From: Methanobacteriota archaeon
GTDB lineage: Archaea > Thermoplasmatota > Poseidoniia > Poseidoniales > Poseidoniaceae
DNA: 6,555 nucleotides
Direction: 5' to 3'
NCBI GenBank assembly: GCA_018662715.1
Contig: JABJFP010000057.1
Coordinates: 1-6,555, forward strand
The position numbers were made by a program, and so were the translations under genes. The stretch's first letter is position 1. Every line of letters begins with the position of its first letter. Below the pieces are notes generated by a model. It made no database searches, was not told where the DNA came from, and saw only the letters and a program-made list of their open reading frames with translations. Below are positions 6,207-6,555 of this stretch, in pieces.

Positions 6207-6282
6207 AGGCATGGGTTTGCGATTGGTCATATACAACGGTAGCGTTGTGAAGTGCCCACTGCGAACCCATGTGATTGTTTAA
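6172..6282 (+). pseudogene. Displaced-frame C-terminus of the preceding gene
   Basis: This is open in the +1 frame relative to the 5790 gene, from ACT at 6172 to TAA at 6280-6282. It reads TYTAELENACAEGMGLRL followed by VIYNGSVVKCPLRTHVIV. Nearly half of the codons start with G and hydrophobic residues alternate as in a helix then strands, which is a strong coding signature. No plausible start codon lies at its beginning (the first ATG is 6211, leaving 23 residues). It is best read as the real C-terminus of the 5790 gene displaced by a one-base frameshift, either a true mutation or a sequence error. Confidence 0.5.
6210..6271 (+). repeat. Long imperfect inverted repeat with inner hairpin
   Basis: The outer arms CATGGGTTTGCG (6210-6221) and TGCGAACCCATG (6260-6271) pair over 12 positions with two G-U wobbles. 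Inside, ACAACG (6233-6238) and CGTTGT (6243-6248) form a perfect 6-bp stem around GTAG. It begins 3 nt after the stop at 6206 but lies within the displaced-frame coding stretch, so it may be a coding by-product or a 3' end structure. Confidence 0.35.
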
Positions 6283-6323
6283 TTCGTATGCAAGAGTATT
6301 ATGGAGTTGCCCATCTAAATGGG

Positions 6324-6329
6324 TATATG
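6324..6329 (+). promoter_or_regulatory. TATA-like box for the EEP-family gene
   Basis: TATATG (in GGGTATATG) is centred about 31 nt before ATG 6358, with no Shine-Dalgarno sequence, so the gene looks leaderless. An inverted repeat, TGCCCAT-ctaa-ATGGGTA (6308-6325), abuts and overlaps the box by two bases and could be a repressor site. Confidence 0.45.
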
Positions 6330-6357
6330 TTGATAACAAATTCAACATGGCATTACC

Positions 6358-6555
6358 ATGCGGGTTCTGTGCCTCAATTGTAATCGCGCTTCAAAGCGAT
6401 TAATTGATGAAATCATGCAGAAAAGTTCTGATATTGTTTTGCTCCAAGAGTGGACATCACACCAAAAGGACCGAAGTGATGAAGCCCAAACAATACTAAA
6501 CAGTTTAGGATGTGTTTCAGCAACTAGATACTTAGTCACAGCATCAAATCAGAAT
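6358..6555 (+). CDS. Endonuclease/exonuclease/phosphatase (EEP) family protein, N-terminal part (3' end outside window)
   Basis: The frame stays open from ATG 6358 to the right edge, giving 66 residues. The N-terminus MRVLCLNCNRASKRLIDEI has the first beta-strand and Asn motif of the EEP superfamily (the usual form is like LxWNCN). Residues 25-32, DIVLLQEW, carry the metal-binding Glu (E31), spaced as in ExoIII/DNase I-like enzymes. Members cleave phosphodiester or phosphomonoester bonds in DNA, RNA or lipids with Mg2+. The catalytic His and Asp motifs lie beyond the window, so substrate and subfamily cannot be given. The in-frame TAA at 6334 rules out a longer protein unless a non-ATG start in between is used. 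A TATA-like box at the right distance supports this start. The Trp-to-Leu change in the first motif (LNCN rather than WNCN) is mildly unusual. Confidence 0.75.
   Translation, partial: MRVLCLNCNRASKRLIDEIMQKSSDIVLLQEWTSHQKDRSDEAQTILNSLGCVSATRYLVTASNQN

Noticed and set aside
6288..6383. 31-codon plus-strand ORF starting MQEYYGVAHLNGYM, between the unknown gene and the EEP gene.
   Set aside because: Weak codon signature, contains the TATA-like box of the EEP gene and overlaps that gene's start by 26 nt.

Overview
The window most resembles a fragment of a planktonic marine archaeal genome, probably a Marine Group II (Poseidoniales-like) euryarchaeon. The evidence is a very large secreted and membrane-anchored surface protein with acidic D-x-D-x-D-G calcium repeats, many N-glycosylation sequons, TATA-like boxes about 30 nt before several start codons (the layout of leaderless archaeal genes), and moderate base composition. 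This assignment is an inference from protein style; no phylogenetic marker is present.

Left part (1-1955, plus strand): the 3' half of a type IB DNA topoisomerase gene, cut by the window edge, is followed after 43 nt by a complete class II fumarase (fumC) in which every classical active-site residue can be read.

Middle (1956-2280): this stretch looks empty at first, but the minus strand carries a 50-codon ORF (2095-2247) with a good coding signature and a CxC-x5-C tail. It is convergent with fumC and divergent from the giant surface-protein gene. Only 29 bp separate the two divergent start codons. Inverted GCATAT/ATATGC hexamers place a TATA-like box for each gene on top of the other gene's start codon.

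Centre (2277-5669, plus): an 1130-residue surface protein. In order it has a signal peptide, the first part of a TIG/IPT-like domain, an inserted seven-repeat beta-propeller, the rest of the TIG-like domain, a thrombospondin type 3 (TSP3)-like calcium-repeat block, an unrecognised domain, more TSP3-like repeats, a glycosylation-rich stalk, one membrane helix, and a cytoplasmic helical region with a Trp-rich tail.

Right part (5670-6555, plus): after a gap with small inverted repeats and a promoter comes an unrecognised soluble protein gene. Its reading frame appears broken near 6157-6172, and a convincing coding signal continues in the next frame to 6282. A TATA-like box then precedes the 5' end of an endonuclease/exonuclease/phosphatase (EEP) family gene, cut by the right edge. 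The genes do not form an obvious pathway: two are housekeeping (topoisomerase, fumarase), one is a cell-surface protein, and two are small unknowns. No tRNA, rRNA, CRISPR array or insertion sequence was seen.
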